From contig NC_040029.1 in assembly GCF_000972845.2 (NCBI RefSeq), positions 1,661,192 to 1,725,191 on the forward strand: a DNA stretch of 64,000 nucleotides, written 5' to 3'. This DNA comes from Larimichthys crocea. Its lineage: Eukaryota > Chordata > Actinopteri > Sciaenidae. How positions within the stretch are numbered: the first letter of the stretch is position 1; every line of letters starts with the position of its first letter. The notes beneath the pieces were generated by a model. The model was given only the letters and a program-made list of their open reading frames with translations. It had not been told where the DNA came from and ran no database searches. Positions 60,710 to 64,000 of the stretch are shown here, one piece after another. The position numbers and the translations under genes were made by a program.

Positions 60710-63400
60710 TGGAGAGTGAAACATCTGCAGACTGCCTATAAAGAGAGAGCTGTCTGAAGGGCACCTAAAGATGTGATAGGTGACATTTAAAGGACTGGTT
60801 CACTGATTTGGAACATTGATATAGGATCTGGGTAAAAGGTTGATGTTTTCTTGCTGGAGTTTGGTGGAGGGACGGTCAAACAAACAGTAAATCAGTCTGC
60901 AGTCAGCTTATTCCTCGCTGTGCACGTGTGGAATTGCATCTAGCAGTGACCTCTTCATGCTTACTGCCATCACATTAACCAAAACCTTTAAATGCATGTA
61001 TAGAAATGCAATTTATGTGTGTTATTCATTAGAAAACAATCAGATCGGTTATTCTCCATTTTCCAAGCGTGTTTGATCCCTTAGCAACGATGTCAGAGTG
61101 CAAAAAAAAAACAAAAACAAAAATTAGTGCCATGTGAAGGCCATCTGCGTGTGAAGCCTCAGATCTCATAGTCTGTCATGTTATATTTGACTACAGGGAT
61201 GACCACGCTGATAGCTGGGTTCAGAGGTGGGTGTGGATGTTGGGCCTACGGGGTCGATCATCATCCCTCCCCCCTCTCTCTCTATCACCACCACCACCAC
61301 CGGCCAGCAGCTCATGCCAGACAAGCTGTCAAGGCCGCTCGTCACCACATTGGGTCCCAGGGCAGTGTTTGGGAACGCAAGCAGATGTGTTTTATGAGAC
61401 GGCCCTATGGGAGAAGCTACTATTAATTCACAGTTGATGAGCCGTAGCTGTTCGAGCTTTTCTTCTCTCTCGTCGAGAGGTGGTAAAAAATGAATGGCTG
61501 TGTTTTATGGCATGTGATAGCGTTCGCATGTTTGAACAGTTGAATTTTCAAGATGTTTAGAGTAGACGAGTGTTGACTGAAGACTCAAGGTCCCCTCGCT
61601 TGCTTTTTTTTGTACCAGCAACCTTCAGCTTTTGGCCGTACGACAGCAAATCGATGACACATGTTAAAATCTAAATGGAACCAGTGAACTTAAAGGAATA
61701 GTTTGATATTTTTTTATTTTAATTTGGAGAAGTCGATTTTTAGACATAGATCAGTGGTGGTTACATGTTAGGGACCTTTTTTTGGCACAGTTATGCTGTG
61801 ACATTGTTGGACATGTCACATGAGTTTCTTGCTACTCCGGCACAGGTTGAAAATGGTCTCTGGCTCTTTACAAAAATAGGTTATATTGGGTGATTCCATG
61901 TCCATTGGGCGAAAGGAACAAAAAAGCTGATGACACAAGGAGACATCACTTTTGAGATTCTGCCAGAGGGGAGGTTCCTGTTTTCTGGGCCAGCAGAGTG
62001 TCCCACGAGGAACGAGACCCACCTGTGAGACTGCAGAGACTGGTAGGCACCGAGGACGCTCTGCTTAATGGCTCACCAGGGTGTTTTTTTTTTGGGGGGG
62101 GGGTCTTGTTTGTGTGCTTTCCCTCTATTTCCTGCGGGAACATGACGGACTTCTTGGGTGTCAAAGGGTGTCAGATGGTTTTACAAGAGGGATCTGGTGT
62201 CGCCACTGATTGGCACTACATTCGTTACTACTGAAAGCTACCGGGAATACTTAATTTTTTACTCATTTGAGGCCACACATTAATAAATGATGCCATAAAA
62301 GGACTGTACTTCCGCTAGCTGTGCCGAAACCACTTCAGCCAAATGAAGCAGTAATAAACACAGAGACAAACACAGAGAGATAAATGGATAAATGTGGACT
62401 GTGTTCTCTCGGGAGAGCCTCGTCGGTCCCTCATGCTGTCCATCTCAGTCGGCGCTTACTATTTCTGTGTCCCTGTGAATCAGCTGAAGGCGTGTCGCCG
62501 ACGTCAGACCCCCTATTTAACTGCCTCTCTAAAGCCTCCAACCCTACCTGTGACCCCTCACTGCTTTGATTCCACCCAGAGGTAGGCACGGCACACCGTG
62601 GAGTCTGCTTGTGTCATATGGAACTATTCTGGTGCTATACAGTGAGGAGACGTGAAATGTGAAGTCCGTTTACAGATCTCAGGTCATTTCTCTTGAGTCA
62701 CTTTGCCTCTTTATGTTAATGTGATGGTAATTTAACATCTCAGGTCTGAATAAGTGTCTGAGTCACTTTTATGTTCAAGTCACAATGGCAGTCTTTCTGG
62801 GTCTATCATGTCACACATCACAGGTCTGCAGCAGCACAGAGCACAGAGATATTTAATGCATGTTGTGTTCGCCCGATTAAGATCCCCGCAGTTCATTCCT
62901 TACTTATGCATCATGCATCAGAAAACTCTTCTTCCTTTTCACCTCACATGCTGCCAAATATCGCGGAAAGTAACAGCACAGTCACATTTTTGATTATGGT
63001 TCACGTCATACTGTACAAATGTAGTTACCGTCACTGTTTGGATGTGGAAAAGAGGCACAGATGTGGACACAGATTAAAGATCGTGCAGCAGTTGGAGTAT
63101 TAAGGCTTCTGGAAATATCTTCTGAGCTGCTGTAAATGTTGTTAAACGAGCTTCTGGGTTTTTTAAAGATTTCTTTTTTGGGAAATAGGATGCTCTGTGC
63201 AGTGACTCGAATCTACAGGCATAAACTGCTGCTGAAAAGTGAGGAGGCATTGTGTCAAAAACACCCCAAACTTTGCTTAATTGTACGTGTGTTACATCTT
63301 ATTTATCCATGAAGGAAGATCCGCAGGTGAACGTACCAATTATTTTCATAATCCTGACTATGACTCCTGACCTGTTTCCCCCCTCGTTTCTTTCTCCTCG
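60710..63400. other. Non-coding region upstream of the sodium channel start
   Basis: No coding exon seen. Contains a short His-rich (CAC)n tract (about 61,287-61,303), a 20-base repeat start (AAAGGAATAGTTTGATATTT, about 61,692) related to the repeat at 5,876, and a G run near 62,093-62,102. The end of the intron before 63404 has a normal pyrimidine tract. Confidence 0.55.
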
Positions 63401-63403
63401 CAG

Positions 63404-63723
63404 CTCCCTGCCCCAGCTGAGCCCCTCGCTGCCCTCTGAAGGAGCAGGATGACAAGATGGCACAGCTGCTTGTACCGCCCGGACCTGACAGCTTCCGCCC
63501 CTTCGTCCCCGAGTCGCTGGCCGCCGTCGAGAGGCGCATCGCCGAGGAGGAGGCTCGGAGACCGCGGGTGGAGCGCCGCAGCGACAGCGACGATGAAAAT
63601 GGGCCAAAGCCCAACAGTGACCTGGAGGCGGGGAAATCTCTCCCCTTCATCTATGGGGACATCCCTCCCCCCCTGGTGTCCACCCCTCTGGAAGACATGG
63701 ACCCCTTCTACAGCAATCAGAAG
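63404..63723 (+). CDS. Voltage-gated sodium channel alpha subunit, first coding exon
   Basis: The exon follows a strong acceptor (CTTTCTCCTCGCAG). It has 53 untranslated bases, then 89 codons from the ATG at 63457 to Lys-89, and ends at donor GTCTGT (weak, but with G at +5). The product would be the pore-forming subunit that carries fast sodium current in neurons. This exon encodes only the cytoplasmic N-terminus before transmembrane segment S1. Diagnostic blocks are [45 protein letters not shown] and [16 protein letters not shown], shared with human SCN1A/2A/3A. The start MAQ resembles SCN2A/3A. The teleost genes of this group are scn1laa and scn1lab; which one this is cannot be told here. 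Kozak context AAGATGG is strong. The remaining exons lie beyond the window. Confidence 0.93.
63449..63457 (+). promoter_or_regulatory. Overlapping upstream ATG of the sodium channel mRNA
   Basis: An ATG at 63449 lies 8 bases before the true start in another frame (GGATGACAAGATGG). Its frame stays open through the whole coding exon, so it forms an upstream frame overlapping the channel start. Both ATGs have A at -3; only the channel ATG has G at +4. Confidence 0.6.
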
Positions 63724-64000
63724 GTCTGTCGCTTCACTTCATCTTCTGAAAGGAAAATATGAAGCAAACGAATGTGAATTGATACTTCTAAGACATGTTC
63801 CTGACTGTGCTGACCTTAAAGCATCATTATAGATCTTGATTTAGCTTTCAATTATGGTCTGACTCAAGCTCTGAATATTGATACATTACAGATCTCTGCT
63901 TTTTTGTCCAAGCATTTTAGCCCCTAAAAGCCTGCAGGTAATGGGCCGGCACTCTCAACTAACTACTTTAAGGAAACAGATGTAGCAATTTCCTCCCACG
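63724..64000 (+). other. First coding intron of the sodium channel gene (partial)
   Basis: Sequence after the donor at 63724. In this gene family the next exon begins with a TFIVLN-type segment, which is not seen before the window ends. Confidence 0.75.

Noticed and set aside
51600..63400. slc38a11 exons, expected from mammalian gene order
   Set aside because: No transporter-like hydrophobic exon with splice sites was found by eye; very short exons could have been missed.
63449..63832. 127-codon plus-strand frame overlapping the sodium channel start
   Set aside because: The channel frame has unmistakable family similarity; the other frame runs into the intron and is not a separate gene.
1..64000. 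tRNA, rRNA, snRNA genes and CRISPR arrays
   Set aside because: No A/B box pairs with cloverleaf potential, rRNA blocks or regularly spaced repeats were seen. The tandem arrays are ordinary micro- and minisatellites.

Overview
The window looks like nuclear DNA of a ray-finned (teleost) fish, probably a percomorph. Genes are split into short exons with GT-AG introns, some of only about 80 bases. Microsatellites are abundant, several small inverted-repeat DNA transposons are present, and two vertebrate genes are recognisable. Nothing prokaryotic, no RNA gene and no CRISPR array was seen. I found no convincing new biological system. The most notable feature is structural: a 14-kb segment occurs twice in tandem beside an assembly gap.

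Layout. 1-28,995 is non-coding as far as I can see: microsatellites, homopolymers, a nested hAT-type MITE at 20.3 kb, a pogo/Tigger-type MITE at 23.4 kb, a degenerate array at 26 kb, and several moderately GC-rich blocks that could be conserved regulatory DNA. At 29,032-29,041 there are ten Ns. From about 28,998/29,042 to 43,300, and again from 43,457 to about 57,180, the same segment is present twice in the same orientation.

In the second copy the minus strand carries cobll1 (cordon-bleu WH2 repeat protein-like 1). Seven exons from 51,549 down to 46,350 join with matching phases, and an eighth, upstream exon is likely at 53.1 kb. In the first copy the same exons can be followed but are broken by many small insertions and deletions and by two altered splice sites. 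It is either a decayed duplicate or, more likely in my view, unpolished long-read sequence or an unmerged haplotype.

From 57.2 kb to the end the strand of interest is plus. A 639-base hAT-type element, a CpG-rich block near 59.6-60.1 kb, and a 319-base palindromic MITE precede the first coding exon of a voltage-gated sodium channel alpha subunit (SCN1A/2A/3A/9A group, scn1la-like) at 63,404-63,723. The rest of that gene lies beyond the window.

cobll1 and the sodium channel cluster are also neighbours in mammals (GRB14-COBLL1-SLC38A11-SCN3A-SCN2A), which supports both identifications. Here they are divergently arranged, and no slc38a11 exon was recognised between them. Exon coordinates were derived by hand from splice motifs and phase. 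Repeat family names come from recall of termini and target-site lengths, not from a database search.
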